Assembly: GCA_026929865.2 (NCBI GenBank)
Contig: CM049400.1
Location: forward strand, 14,288,501-14,352,500
Direction of reading: 5' to 3'
DNA length: 64,000 bases
Source of the DNA: Hyperoplus lanceolatus
Taxonomy: Eukaryota > Chordata > Actinopteri > Uranoscopiformes > Ammodytidae
Shown in pieces: positions 12,331-33,432 of the stretch. Within the stretch, counting starts at the first letter, position 1, and each line of letters starts with the position of its first letter. The position numbers and the translations under genes were made by a program. The notes beneath the pieces are model-generated. The model had not been told where the DNA came from. It did no database searches and saw only the letters and a list, made by a program, of their open reading frames with translations.

Positions 12331-15230
12331 GATCCATCGCATTGGAACGACTGGAAATGGGACACCGCAAGGCATTGTGGACTGTTTTAAAGCTGCAATA
12401 CAGTTTGAGGGGGAGGCGACAAAGAGCCAACTTTTACACATGCAGGACACCTATACACGAAAGACCATATAAAATACTGACATAATAACCCCACTCCAAA
12501 ATAGGCCCATTTAGGGCAAGGCTGTGTCAATCCCATGAGAAATCTAATTGATCATGGAGTTGACTCAAGTTAAATGAGTGCTTCCTGGTATGTTGCTTTG
12601 TTTAAGAACAAGTTGAAAGTCATGTAGGATTAAAATAAATAATTAAATAAAAATCTGCAGATGTAGCCTGGAGAAAGTGTTTCATAATGTGTTTTCAAAA
12701 GAAAGTTGTGCATTGCTTTTATTCAAAGGGAGCCTACTGCAGTATAAAAACATTAGCCCCTTTTACACAGCCAGTGAAAGCCGGGAATATGCCGGAATTT
12801 CGGCCCTCCGCCCTGCTGTATAAATGCGACCGTTGCGGAACGAGGGAAGAAAGGTGCGAGAGATTGTTCCGGCAATTTTACTACCTCGGGGGTAGTAAGA
12901 TTCCCGACACAATCAGTTCCGCCTCTCTGTTTAGATGCTCCAGCTTGTTGTTGCGGAACAGGGGGGCGTTTGACGTTCCATAGCCTACGTTCTAAACATG
13001 CGACCATGTTAGCAGTTGAAGGACGTGTTTTTAACATTAATCACAGTGGCCTGATGTCCCGTAAAAATCACCAAATAAAAGGAACTGCGTATAATCTAGC
13101 TGATCATAAGATCCGTTGCTCAATCCAAACCCCCATGCTTCATTTTGCAACTAGCTAACATCTTGAAGATAGAAGAAGGCTATAATAATAATGAAATATA
13201 ATGTCAACGCACAAATCTAACATTGAAAATGGCAAATAATGGAATGCAGTTGAAACACATGAAGCATTTTTCACAATATATCTATATACATATACAATAA
13301 CATATTCTAGTGTGAGTGTAAGGCAAGGATAGGATAAGGCCCATGGAAAAAAACTGTGAAACTTTCTAAATGAATTCATTAATGAGTGATATACAATAAC
13401 TGGTAGAACTGTTTTTCTTACAATATTATGAAATATAGTAATGTAAAAAAAAACGTTCTTATTGTATTTGCAAAGGATGAATTAAAAGGGCACTCACACA
13501 ATAGCTGGAACAGCTGATGAACCTTTGTCACTGGGGCCATTTAAAAATGGAGGAGTACTGCCCTCTTCTGCCAGAAGAGACTTCCTTGTTATGATAAAAT
13601 GTAAGGTGGAACTGTCATGTCTAGACTAAGTGATTCGGGTGAACTTATTTAGGTGTGGCATAGCAGGTTTGAGTTATCCAAGTCATCATTTAGTCTGGTT
13701 AATGTACCATGATATAAAACTGTATATCCATGGTGGAGATATACATAGGGATTCATTTGATTACAGATAGGAACCAATTTCTGATTAACTGCAAACAATT
13801 TGTGAAGAATCATGAATGTGAAATTACACCAACTTTAACTCAAATCAAAATAAGTCAACCTATTTTACATAAGCTTACTTTAACATCCTGTTGGACATTT
13901 AAATCTCTAAAGATGCATCATAGGATCATGGATCGAAAACTAAATGCAGTGGGTCAAATGCAGTGTGCATTTCTGAGATGTAGTTGAAGAGGCACTCTCA
14001 CCAAAAAAATTAAATCTAAGAAATGGAGCAATGACTAATCTCACAGTTGATGCTCTTTCATTAATTCATTAATAACTAAATGACAAGCCTCTCAAATGAA
14101 CAAATATTTACAATAACATAACTTGGAATATACAGGCCTATAGCCTATATAACCTATTTAAATAAAAACAACAATTAACATCATTTTCTCCTTCACCTCT
14201 TTTCAAAACAAACTTAGCAGCGGTTTCCACTGAGGCATTTCAACTTGGAGAACTGCCAGACATATAGTGACCTCTAGCGTGTCTACTGTAGCTCGGAGTA
14301 AAAGAAAATGCTACACAGTCGTGTTTTACTATTTCTATTTAAGCTCCTTTTTTGCATCTTTTATTTGCTGTACTTTTTTCTGTATGGTATTTAAGGCTTA
14401 TTTTAATAATTGTGTCAGTCTATTAATGATCATATGATAGGATTAGTCATTTAAGAAAAACATACCTCGAACTGAACATCGTAATGAACTATATAGGCCT
14501 ATGCATAGGGTGGGTAAAAGTACTTTATTACATGCATTTATCACAACATCCTTACGTTACTTGAGGTTTTTTAACGAACATGACATGTTTTTATGCAGTT
14601 GCAGTGCGCAGGAGGTATCCTCGTGAACACGTTGGGAAACTGACAAGGGATTGCCAAATCATTTCCTTGCCTGGGAATGACGTCCCTCAAGCACAATCCA
14701 GTTATATTTAGAGCCTATATATAGTGGAGTCGCCCCCTAGGCTTTGTTGAGTCTGCGGCAGGCAGCAGCAGGATACCACACTACTGAGAGGAGACGTCCT
14801 AAAACGGACACAATGTGACTTAGATTTTTTAGAAATACTGTGATCATTAAAACATTAAAACGTGAATAAATATGTCTGGCTTCACATTAGATTTTTTATT
14901 TGTGTCCATTTGCTCATAGGCCTACACGACGTGCCCATTAGCCTACATTAGGTGATCAGGGATTATATAAATCTACAGTCACATACATTTAAACAGCAAT
15001 GGTAGATTTACAGAGTACAAAAGAAAGTGTTGAGCTTTCCCATATTGCGACACAGATTCGATTGATACCGGTTGAAATCCCCAGCTATGCTTTCTGGGTA
15101 AAGTGCGCCCCGGTATCCGCCCATATTCTCTAAAGGAGGCCAACCTGAACAGCTAGGCCCGGACGCTGGATCAAATGGAAAGTTCAATCGATTAATTTGC
15201 CCACTTTTTTGCATGTTCCCGCTTGCTTCT
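12331..15230. other. Intergenic region between divergent RASSF8 and KRAS
   Basis: Mostly AT-rich. The segment 12751-12990 starts TTAGCCCCTTTTACACAG and is GC-rich (CCGGAATTTCGG and similar). It resembles one end of a fish DNA transposon, but I find no matching second end. A TATA-like TATATATAG with GC-rich sequence lies at 14716-14790 and could belong to an upstream KRAS start site. No gene is seen. Confidence 0.5.
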
Positions 15231-15365
15231 TTTACTAGGAAGACCGACTTAAATGCGGGCGTTTCGGTGTGAAATAGGAAATGCAGAGATCGTGTGAAAC
15301 GAGAGGATTATCAGCTTGACTTGTTTGGTCGCTACTTCGGACGCGGAACTCCACTCGCTAAAAGG
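15230..15365 (+). promoter_or_regulatory. kras: Probable KRAS promoter and 5' UTR exon 1
   Basis: A CpG-rich stretch (GCGGGCGTTTCGG, CTACTTCGGACGCGG) ends in CGCTAAAAG|GTAAAAC, a plausible donor at 15366. KRAS genes have a non-coding first exon, and the next plausible exon in the right orientation is the ATG exon at 17809. The donor position is an inference. The 5' end is not determined. Confidence 0.45.
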
Positions 15366-17735
15366 TAAAACAAATGGATACGATTCATGTGTGTCGCTTT
15401 AGGGATTGATGCAACATTGTATCCACTCATTTACTAGATCGGCACGTATCCGCTGTGTAACTTCTGAATAATATCATTAGAGTGGAAATAGGCTGTTCAT
15501 TTTGTTAGTGCAAACTACGCCCAATTGTTAACCCAACGTCTGGCCCTGCAATGCAGACCTTGGGCTAGCCTGTCAATGGCGGCTTCAAAATCTGCACCAT
15601 TCACCTTTGAATGAATGATACGGAGTGTGTTGGCGGACATGTTGCAGACAATGCTGCATTAATGAATTACTTTCGTAAATTCCACCAGGGTTAGCCCACG
15701 GGGGGTTGTTATCTTACTGTATAGGCTAAAGGCGAGCTCTAATGCTAAGCTAGCTAACAGCACAGCAGCCTGGTTAGGGGTTTTCACCCAGCCAATCTAG
15801 CAACCCTGCAGGCTCAGAGCAGCGGTTTTAAATCAAATTCCTTTCGACTTTTAAGCCTGCCCCTATGCGTTATTGCCTGCTTTCTTAAACAAGGACTATC
15901 GTTAGAAAGTGGGGTGGCCTGCTTAAACCTCGGCATATTCACATAGGAGGCGACACACTGCAAAGTAGCCAAATATTTATATGGCAGTTTATCAGCCGCC
16001 CAAGTCTCCCATTAGCACTCACCGTGTTGGGGGATCTACTGGTGTGATATTGCTGGAATTATGTAGTTTTCCATTGCGTAGCTTATTCTATAAGCTTTTT
16101 GTCAGTCATGTAGCCTTAATATATAGAGGTGGATACACAATGAATGCCATCCATATTGTGACATAAGCCACTCCAACAACCATGACTGGCATACTTTTCA
16201 GGAACTGCTTTGATCATGTAAACATCATCACTTTACCAAAGTGTGAAGCACGCAACACAATTTCATGCTGGCCTAGGCCTACTCTGTATATTTTTTTTTA
16301 ACTCTACTAAAACACCAATGAGAGAAAGACAAATATATTGAGTTTACTTAATTGAACCATAAGTAAGTGTGTGTCCCTCCATTGCATCCCTGCTTGTTAA
16401 CTTGACGACTAACTGCTCATGTCATCCTTAGGCACTTTCTCGGCCTGTTGATACAATTAAAAGTGATAGTACGTCTAGGCATAGCAAACAACTTTTGAAG
16501 TGTTGTTCTAATGGTCTGTGACATTGTCAGTAGGCTTATCTGCTCAGGTAAAGATAAGATAGTTTCCTAATGGACACAACTGCCTCACTGTAATATGTGG
16601 GCCTCGCAGACTGTCTTGGGCGTACTGTAGGATTACATGATACGGCTGATCAATTCAGGGAGCATTTTAAAGTGATGAGAACATTAATGAGCATAGTAAC
16701 AGCGTACCTTAGTTGCCCAAATTCCTATGAAACCACATTCTTGTGTCTGTCTGTCTAGAAAAGGCAATAACATGCAGTGGAGCTCCTCCCTGACTGCATG
16801 CAGGCTGTGCAGAGCTTTGAGCAGCACTATGCAGTGTAACTTCTGAAAAGGCCTGCTGCCACTATTGATGGGTGCTGCTCCACAAAGAAGTCAGACAGCA
16901 CAGAGCTTCCCAGTTGTTTGTCAATTTTGGAGCCTTAATGTAATGTCATAGATTTTTGCCTGGGGCTACTTTCTGTTGTGGCTGCTACTCAGAAAAGGCC
17001 ACTGAATGTTTTGTTTGATTTAGAGTTTAATTTTATTCCAACTACTACATGACATTAATTTAATTATTTTTTATTTATTTTACTAAAAGTAAAATAGTAT
17101 TTGTGATATGAAACCCCTTTTTATTTCTGTGTCCGTTCATTATTATATTGGGCTACACACAGACTCACAGACAGACGTTTCTTGCTTTATAGATAGATTA
17201 TTGTTTTAAATAGGAGTTCATCACGTCTGATTAATAATTAAGAGCTGATAATGATTATAATGTTATAGCTGCCTAAATTCAGTTGCAGTTTCTCAGTGTT
17301 GTAGTACTACTACTCCCTCATTTGCACATACTCTCTTGCAAGTGTTTGTTGGTGATTCAGTTTCTTCTGGAAGCTTCCTTTTGAATTGCAATTTCGAAAT
17401 GAAAAGCTCAATCAAAAACCACGGTGGCATGAAGTCTAGTTCAGTGAATCTGCTGCATGATAACAAGAAGAGTTTACTTAAAATTAACAAAACAAACATT
17501 TCATATGAAACGTTATGAGTTAGTCTATGTAGGTTATTGCAGATAATCTTCTTTCTGTGTTTAACCACCCATAACACCTTTGTAATGCAGAGGTATAAGC
17601 ATAGGAGAAATACACTTCTAAACTATTTCCTTCAAGGCTTTAATGGTGCCCCAGATGAACTGATAGTGTGCCACTTGACTGTCTGGGTCTGTGGAAATAT
17701 CTGAGTGATAGTAGTAGTAGTAGTAGTTAATAATA

Positions 17736-17780
<45 letters not shown>

Positions 17781-17808
17781 TGCTTTTTCGTTGTTGTTTG
17801 TCCCACAG
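15366..17808. other. KRAS intron 1, unannotated apart from (TAA)n
   Basis: No exon or transposon end recognised. A CpG-containing stretch near 15540-15800 may be part of the promoter region. Trinucleotide repeats (GTA)n then (TAA)n occupy 17709-17779, directly upstream of the coding-exon acceptor. Confidence 0.6.
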
Positions 17809-17812
17809 GTGA

Positions 17813-25185
<7,373 letters not shown>

Positions 25186-27575
25186 TAAATCACCCCTTTT
25201 CAAGACAGACTTAAAAAAAGAACTATGTTGAACAGTTAAAGTAATACATTTTGTACATTACACTAAATTATTAGCCTCTTTCTCAAAACCCACTATACCC
25301 AATACTAAACTTGACCCGATTTTCCTGTCTTTTCTGTTATTTGCTACTACTCTTAACACCAATAAGCTTTATTTTCAGTTTAGTGCCAGTTGACCACATT
25401 TGTTGGTCCAACAACAGACTGTTTGATTTCATTGAATGATGATGTTTATTTGGATAATTATATAGAACCGCAGAGCTGTGACCTCAATTGCATCACAAGA
25501 GCTGTGACCTCAATTGCATCACAACTCATGTTTGACAAATTATTCATAAGCAATTTAAAATGTGTTGTTTAACCCCCCCCCCCCATTTGCTTAAAAAGGC
25601 CACGCCCTGTAAAAGTTCTGTCATGCCCTTTTAGTATGGGATGCCAAAGAATGAGTTTTCATCCCAATTCTCGTAGACAAAAACAGGCGAAGAAAGGACC
25701 AACACTCAGCCAGATGAGATCCAAATGTCCCAGTCACTGTCATTTCCCCGTCTCTCTAATGACCTCTTGGTTTGATTTAGTTAAGTCACTGATATAAGTA
25801 TGCATGCAAACTTCTACTCTTCTCCGACTGTTTTTAACACCCTAATTAGCTATTAATTAATTTGCAATTGTCGACACTTTTGTACTGTGTGGAGAGTGAT
25901 TCTATTTGATTTTCTTCCCTAAATGAGATGTGGTGGTGTTCTTCTTTATTGCATGCAATGTGTCCAAGATGACATGGGTATTTCAAACAGCCTCTTGTTG
26001 ATCCAATTTCACTAGGCCAGAGAGCAGAATCTCTGACCTAAAATGGACATCATTCACTTAGTTTTGTAGGTTTGTGAAAAGTTATCAGAAACCTGTTTCA
26101 GTGAGAAAGAAATTTGCCACTTTTGCTTGATTAATGACAAGTTCAGATTTTTTTTTTGGACAAAAAATCAGGAGTGGCAGTCAGGGTTTGTATTACCCAA
26201 AGTTTCTTTATGTAGCAGGGATTCATGCCTTGTCGAAAAGCCTGTTTTCAAACTTACTGGTTACTTATTTCCTGCTTTTCTTCACACTAAGGCTTGTTTT
26301 AATTCATCGTGACAATTCTCAATTCATTGCTATTTGTTACAACAGAAGTTCTGTTAACATCCTCCTGATGGAGGCGTTCGTATTCTAACAGTATAGGTCT
26401 TTAATCAGCTCATTATTCGATGTTGGTTCACCAGTAGCTGGCCAGATGTGTCATGCCTTGCACATTTTCCCTTAGAAGCTCCTTGCCTTGGGACTGGCTA
26501 GAAAGCAGAGTGCATCATTAAGCAGCTTTCAGGAATATTTCTCTACACTTGGGGTTGAGGAGTTTGTTCAAAATGTTGTCTAAATGGATTTTCACTAACT
26601 TCCTTTTGCGATGCTTTTGAAAGATTTTTCTTTTTTGTATTATTATTAATTTCAAGTGTTGAAATTGTCTGGTGGGCTGCCTTTCAACAGAAATGATTGT
26701 CCAGCAAAAGAATTAGTCATTTTCTCTCACAAAGCTTGTGTGTTGCGATGATGTAACTGGAACTGATGTTTGTAAATGAGGCACTAATTGCCATAAAATT
26801 GGTTTTAAGAGAATATTGTCTGAATTTAGAAAGAAAAAAAAAAAGTCCTCATTTATTTCACCGGTCACCTTTTTCCATCGTATTTACGAGCTCTTCACCC
26901 GGGGACTTTATTTGCCTTTTATGTTTGCATTAGGTGCTACATTTAGACGGTAGAAAGATCCGAGACAACATTTACTTTGTCCTGTGTGTGTGCGTGCTCA
27001 AGAAATAGACAGACTGCTTTTTAGGGGAGCACTTTTATTGACACGGAAAATCCAGACATGATACATTTTGTTTGCAGGCTTAATGAATTTTGACCCAGTT
27101 TATTATTACCTCTTTTTTAATGAAGTAGATAATAACTGGTAATGCAATTTTAATTATGGAATCCTCTTGTAACAATACTGTTTCAAAAGTAGTTTTACTG
27201 AAATGTTCCTCTTCCTTTATTGTGTGCCAACAGCTGATTTCTGAAATGTATCATAAATACCTGGATCATATTTTAACAACCTTTGTATTTGTGATACTGA
27301 AAGGTGCATATTTTGTAAATTGTTCTTCATTTCGTTGGTGTGTCTAAAATGAATGTTGCTTTAATGGAGTTTCACTCCGCTCTGTGTATGTGACTAGAGT
27401 GGTGTGTGTGTGTGTCTGGGTCCAGGTTCTAGGGAAGTGAATGAATGACCACTTTACAACACACCTGTTGTGGGCAGTGTAGAGTGGTGAGCTGATCTCA
27501 AATGAGTCTATTTTTGCCATGAATCTCACCACTCCTATTTAATGTGTAATAAAGAACAAAGTAAAGAGGAATTTG
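25186..27575 (+). other. kras: KRAS 3' untranslated region
   Basis: Long AT-rich region following the 4B stop. AATAAA is at 27548-27553, and no earlier canonical signal is recognised with confidence. KRAS transcripts are known for very long 3' UTRs. One 6-mer match to the let-7 seed (TACCTC) is at 27107-27112. The small open frames in this region have no family resemblance. Confidence 0.75.
27548..27553 (+). terminator. Probable KRAS polyadenylation signal AATAAA
   Basis: A canonical hexamer about 2.36 kb after the 4B stop, and the last sequence attributable to KRAS before the hAT element at 27759. A T-rich stretch (TTTCTGTCTTTCGTTCTT) follows at 27580, consistent with a downstream element. 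Confidence 0.6.
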
Positions 27576-27854
27576 ACTTGTTTCTGTCTTTCGTTCTTAA
27601 ATTGTCTTTGTTCTTTATTCAAACAGTTAAAAAAAATTCAATAGGCCCATTTCCAGTGTATGGTTAAATCACCTGCTGGATATGATAACATAATTATTAT
27701 ATTGTCACTAAAATTTAATAAGCCATGTACATTTACATTTTATAGTATTAATCTATTTCGGGGGTCACAGGGGGTAACAGGCGGACCGCGGTCCGGGTCC
27801 GGACCCAGACGCCGTCCTATACGGACCCGGACCTGTAGTCAATACATTATTTAA

Positions 27855-28460
27855 AGAGGACCTATTATGCTACTTTTCTGGTCTTAATTTCTTGTTCTAC
27901 ACTGCTATAGAGCAACCTGACACGAATCACATCACAAAAAACTATGTAGATTTTCGGGAAGCTCTTTCTCTTATTTTGCATCCAGCACATCCTGTCAACA
28001 CTTGAGTGTGTGTGCTTCGCCCCTCCGCCTCCGCCATCTCCGCTCCGCTCCGCTCCGCTCCCCCCCCCCCTCCTGCAAACCCCACTCCGTTGTGATTGGT
28101 TACCTTCCTTCCGGAACACTTTCAGTGGCGGGAAGCGTGAGCATGGACCTATAAGGGCGCGAGGCAGACGCGAACAGGGAAGTGACAGCATTACCATACA
28201 TGGAAACATCCGCATGGAGACGTCACAAAGTTTTATGCGACGTCACAAATTATGAAAGGGTAGACCGCTTTGAAGACGTGACTTCTCGACTGGCTAGAAT
28301 AGTGTTTAGTGCTCTGCACAGACACCCCAGACGGTCAGCAGGCAATATGTCGAAATGCATGTAAGTCATTATTTGATAATTTAGTATGGTTAAGCATGAC
28401 TATGAATCATCATAACAACGTTTATAGGTCATAAAAGTCAAAAAGCATCATAGGTCCTCT
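27855..28460 (+). mobile_element. piggyBac-type MITE, copy 2 (inside the hAT)
   Basis: 606 bp flanked by TTAA (27851-27854 and 28461-28464), with the same ends as the copy at 5536-6139. It is inserted about 95 bp into the left end of the hAT. No transposase. Confidence 0.88.
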
Positions 28461-28464
28461 TTAA

Positions 28465-29619
28465 GTATTTTACATTTTTGACGGAGCGCTTCTATTTTGA
28501 CCGGCGCAGCTTTTCTGGACTTTACGGTGCTGATTTAGCGAATCAGGAAGTTAAGCCATCCCGCCTTTTGCTACTCAGCCAATCGAATCTGTGCATTCCC
28601 GGCTCAGGCTGGCTCACTGACAAAGACATTGAACGGTCATGCGAGAGATTACGGAGAGAATTACAGCGAATTAAAGCCACTACGAGTACGGCACGTTGGC
28701 GACACCTTTGAACAAAAGCGGTAGTATTTTAACGACGCCAGCTGTCGTGAAGCTGTTTTCTAGCTCGTGCAGGGAGTGCAAGATTCAAATAATCAGGAAG
28801 CAATATGGTGCGTGTCCGTGTGTTGAAAGTGTGGAGGGCACCGGACTCTTTTCGGCTCTGTGAGTCTATGGGTGACACAGCATCAACTAATGGCAGTAGG
28901 CCTAAGTGCTAAACACACCTGATTGCAATGAGTTGATGCATTGTCACCTCTCACGGAGCTGAACGAGTCCGTGTCCTCACACCAAGCGAATGAACGAGAG
29001 ATGGCAGTTAGTTAGTATGGATCACGATGAGGTAATGTGTTTATGTTGTAAATAATGACTATTTCAGATGAATAATGGTCATCTGATGATGCTGGTGAGG
29101 CAAAGTAAACTTTGTTTTAGTAGGCTACCGCTCATTCATTTAGGAGTAAACACTGCAGTCTAGGTTCGCTGCGTGAAATTGTGTATACGTTGCTTGGCAA
29201 CGCCCTCCCGCCCGCCTATCACTCTCCCTTTTAGCTTTTCTTCATTGCATTTTCTTTTTTTTCTTTGATGGTTCAGCCCCGTTATCAGTCATTATGAACA
29301 AACAACTGTCTCAAACAAGGCTCCTGCTCCCCTTCCCTCACCTGGAGGCTTCTCAAATCGCGTTCCTGCGCCGCACTGAAATCTGCGAGCAATATGGATA
29401 TGTGACCATAGAGCATGCACGCGTGAACCGAAAATCGGACTGGGTGTACGACCAGATCAAATGCAGTAATAAAAACTATATAAAAAAGTCTTTCTTTGCA
29501 CAGATGGTCTCGTTTGCTGTTAAAGGTAATTTATGATTATGAGAGGAAACATGAGGCTGTTTAAAAAATATTTAAATGTTAGCCTACTCGTTGCTGCTTT
29601 AAGTCAGATAAGAGTGAGA
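28465..29619 (+). other. hAT 5' region, no clear gene
   Basis: This is the stretch between the MITE and the purine repeat, inside the hAT. Two open frames (28478-28711, 77 residues; 29294-29536, 80 residues) look somewhat coding-like, but I recognise no domain in them. They could be untranslated leader or upstream exons of the transposase gene. Confidence 0.4.
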
Positions 29620-29712
29620 GAAAACAAGGAGAGCGAAAGACAGCGAGAGGAGAGTGAGAGACAGCGACAGGAGACAGCGAGAGGAGAGAGAGAGAGACAG
29701 CGAGAGGGGGTT
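29620..29712 (+). repeat. Purine-rich minisatellite, left part (interrupted by LINE)
   Basis: Units resembling GAGAGACAGCGASAGGA. The same unit makes up 38087-38760 on the other side of the LINE, so a single array was split by the LINE insertion. Confidence 0.85.
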
Positions 29713-30183
29713 AACTGAGAAGGCTGCACAAAAAATGAGCTCCTGAAACTACATTAAAACATGGACCTTAACAGCGGGACTTTTTAAAGAAAAAACAGCA
29801 AACCTTCAACAAAAAGGACTCTAAAGAAGAGGTAATCACTTTATAATCAAAAAAGAAGAAAGAAAATACCATCTTTGTGTATATAATTTAAATCAAAACA
29901 ACCAGATGCTATCAGAAGCTAGCTGTCAACTGGGCATCAACTACATCAACTGCTGTAGGCTAACACCTGTCAGTGTTTAGAGCATCTCTAAGGAGAGACT
30001 GGACTGAGTGGGATTGAAGAGGAAGTGTTTTATAAAGATAAAGAAAGGAGGAAAAGGAACCTACCAAAAATCAGGAAATAATAACTGTTCAGAGGCTAAA
30101 AAAGTGGTCGCCATGGAAACAGCCAAGCGGAACCCAGCTCCCAGAGCAGAGAGCAGGGAGGTTAAATATCCTACTCTCTGTAA

Positions 30184-30989
30184 GGGCCCGTGTCCACCTA
30201 ACGCCTTTTTCCCACCGCAAGCGCCTTTTTTCAATTGATTCCCAATGAGAAGCGGCCGCCTCGACAAAAGGCGGCCGCTCGGAGAAAAGGCGCAGCGCCC
30301 AGCGTTTTTTTTCCGAGCGTTTTTGACTTTTTGTGCGGCCGCTTCGAGCTTTTCCAGTTGAAAAAAGTTTAACTTTTCAGAAAGGCGGTGGGGACGTCAC
30401 CGCCGCTTTTTTCAAAGGGCCAATCAGATAGTAGATCGTCGGGACTCGTCGCCTCGGCAACAAAGAAGACGGAAGAGAAACTGCTTTTTCCGTCTCTGTT
30501 TACCCAAAACTGTATGAAAATAGTGACTTAAAATGACCAGAACAGAGGGAGGAGAGCCCGTTTGTGGGAGCAGATTAGGCGAACACTTGATTTGCTGTAT
30601 TTTTGTATCTCCTACGGATCGTTTCAAGCGCACACGTCAGCCTACAACTTTCTCCGTGTGTGTTTGCAGGAGCCGCGATAACTCCTCATCCAAACAGAGG
30701 ATGGTGGAAAGTAGGCTATTCTCTGTTTCATAAGGCTACTCATATTAAAATGTAACGATTTAAATAGAAAACAGCAAGCCTAAACAGTTAAACCAGTGTT
30801 GATCATAGGTCTGACTGACAGGTGACGATCAGCTTTTTTTCTCCCCCGATCACAGCGCTCTCTCTCCCAGCTCTCCCAGCTCATAAAACGCTTGAAAAAA
30901 GCAGTCAAAAAAAAACGCTCAGTAGACACACTCCCGAGCGCACAGCCAGCGTTTAACGCTGGAAAAAGGCGTTAGGTGGAAACGGGCCC
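30184..30989. mobile_element. PIF/Harbinger-like element nested in LINE ORF1 (first)
   Basis: 806 bp flanked by TAA (30181-30183 and 30990-30992). Ends: GGGCCCGTGTCCACCTAACG at the left and, inverted, GGGCCCGTTTCCACCTAACG at the right. They match over about 30 bp with few differences. TWA duplications are typical for PIF/Harbinger. No transposase inside, so it is non-autonomous. The interior is rich in AGCGGCCGC-like palindromic stretches. Confidence 0.9.
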
Positions 30990-32151
30990 TAAGAGTGCAG
31001 CAGCCAGGGACAAGTTTAAAGACAAGACACTTCGGGAGAACAAAGAGGACCTGTTCACCGACTATGCACTACAAAAAGAAGGGAGGAAAAAGAACAACAT
31101 TATATTCTTCACAGACTCTATATACATCTGGAAGGACACTCTGTGCAAGAACTATCCTTTCATTTTTAGTGAAGGCATTGGCTCAGGAGGCCGATTGAAG
31201 ATCTGTAAGGACAAACACCTGAACAAGGATGACCCTCTGCTCACCATCACCTACTACACAAAGGGAAAGGTGATGGTTCAGGGGGTTGAAGCAAATCTCA
31301 AATCCTTCGAAGAAGCTTTCCCCCTGCTCAAAGCTGAGGTGGACGCCAAGAGTTGCAATGTCCCGTGTGACAGTGAAGAGGATGAGAGCCCAACAGAGAA
31401 CCCCACCACCTTGTCCATCTCTGCCCCTCCCACACCTAACAGCTACACCAACCAGCTGAAGGAGAGTATGGCCCTGCTGGAGCTGGACTTTGCTGAATTT
31501 AAAGAGCTGACCCAGGCCAGGCTGTCTGCCCCCCTAGACAACATTGTGCAGCAGCTTCAAGAGGAGCTCAAGCAGCTCAAAAGAGACAACCAGGCTTCGA
31601 CATCTGACCTAAGAGGAAGTGTAGAGGCACTAAAACAGGAGAACAGTGTGCTCTGGGCTCAGTTAGCTAAAGTGAAGGAGGACACTGAGAACAGAGAACG
31701 GAGCTTCACTAGGCAAGTCCAACACCTGACAGACCAACTCCCAGCAGTCACCACAAAGACAACTACAGAGACACAGACTCTCCCTGCTAGTCTCCCACAC
31801 CCCTGCCCTGTCTCTGTCTCACCATCTCCGCTCTGCACCCTGCCAACACCCACACAGCCAGCGTCCAACAGCCAACTCTGTCCATCCCAGCTGCCCCCCA
31901 CTCAGCCTGAAGAACAAGCCCCACAAGTGGTCCTGCTGGCTGACTCAAACGGGAAATTCCTGGACACCAACAAGCTTTTTCCTTTGAAGAAAGTGCTGTC
32001 TAAACGTTGCAGCACCACAGGCCAGGCGATGAAGCTGTTAAGGAAGGAGACCCTCGGGAGCCCTCAATGCCTGGTGATCCACACAGGAACAAACGACCTG
32101 CACATCCTTCGAAGGGACACAGCTGAGGCAGTGAGGAAGATGGCGGAGCAG

Positions 32152-33432
32152 GGGCCTCATTTATAAACGTTGCGTACGCCCAGAAGAGGGCGCACGCCAA
32201 TTTCTAAGCAAATATTGGGATTTATAAAAAACAAACTTGACGGGAGATGTGCGGTCCTCCACGCAAACTCTGTACGCACAGAAAGTGGAGAAAGGAGAAA
32301 CGGCGACTCCGTCGGCACATGTATGAAGTGCGAGAACGAATGTGTTTGTGTAAAATGAATCCAGATAGGCCTATTATAAGCCATGTAGGTCTATCATATA
32401 TTGGGAGTTCCTTTGCAAAACGGATGAAGCCATTCTTACAACTAATGAACAAATGCCTCCACGGATTATTCCATGGAGTGATACCAACAAAAACAAAACG
32501 AATTAGGATCTTACATAGCCTACAAACGGAGATAGGCTATATGAGTGCAAATAAAAACAAAATAGCGTTCGAATAAGCTCTGCAGTTAGAATAAACTATC
32601 TGCATGTTGTGGAATTAATTCTGATAATATTGAGGTGGAATACAGCCTATTACTTTTACACTGACGCTGTTCTCGATGCCTCAGTCAGGCAGACAGGAGT
32701 GCACCTTTTCATACACTAATGATAAGCCTACTGTACATCATATAGGCTACTGTGATTTTTTTCACGGCTTTTAGTCCGTGTTTTTCTTTGAGTTTAAGCA
32801 CGTCGCAATTGTGTTTTGAAAGGGACTGTGAAGTTTATTAACCCTCCGCCGCCCGCCACTGCCCCGGGATGAATTCTCCGAATCTGTATCTCATGGGGGG
32901 TCTCAGTGTCCCCCGCTCGTGGCACAAACACTGTTGTGTGAGGATATGCACTTGTTTGCGCCCACTTTTATGTCGGATCGCTTCTTTTTATTTCGGCCAC
33001 TGCGTTCACAGAGATCGCCACAGGCTGCACTCTGACGCCTTTACGCTCACACTGCCACCAAACTATATTTTCCCTGGTCGCCACTTCTCCAACGGGTACT
33101 TCGGGGTGACCGCAGTGATCCACACCATGTGGAGTCTATTTTTCCATTTCCCTTTCAGTCGGCGATTGCCACTACCGCCTTCATGCACTCAGTAAATGAT
33201 ATTAATTTGGGCGTGTCGATGACTATGTATGGGTAAACATGGGCGGTACGTGAAGCCCGCAAAGTCTGCGCCACATTTAGAGTTGATTGTGATTTATAAA
33301 GGGAAACAGGCGTAGGACGTGAGTGCGCACTGTTTTATAAATCCGAATATTTTTGTTCGCACGTACATCCTACATTTCTTCCGTACGCCAGCTTCCACGT
33401 GAATCCCACGCAAAGCTTTATAAATGAGGCCC
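32152..33432. mobile_element. PIF/Harbinger-like element nested in LINE ORF1 (second)
   Basis: 1281 bp flanked by CAG (32149-32151 and 33433-33435). Ends: GGGCCTCATTTATAAA at both sides in inverted orientation, followed by a looser match (TTGCGT). Some Harbinger families duplicate CWG instead of TWA. No transposase is recognised; the open frame at 32247-32576 (109 residues) has no family I know. It has the same GGGCC start as the element at 30184 but is otherwise a different family. Confidence 0.88.

Noticed and set aside
12687..13037. Open frames on both strands in the GC-rich patch between the genes
   Set aside because: The patch looks like one end of a transposon. Frames on both strands indicate chance openness, and there is no domain.
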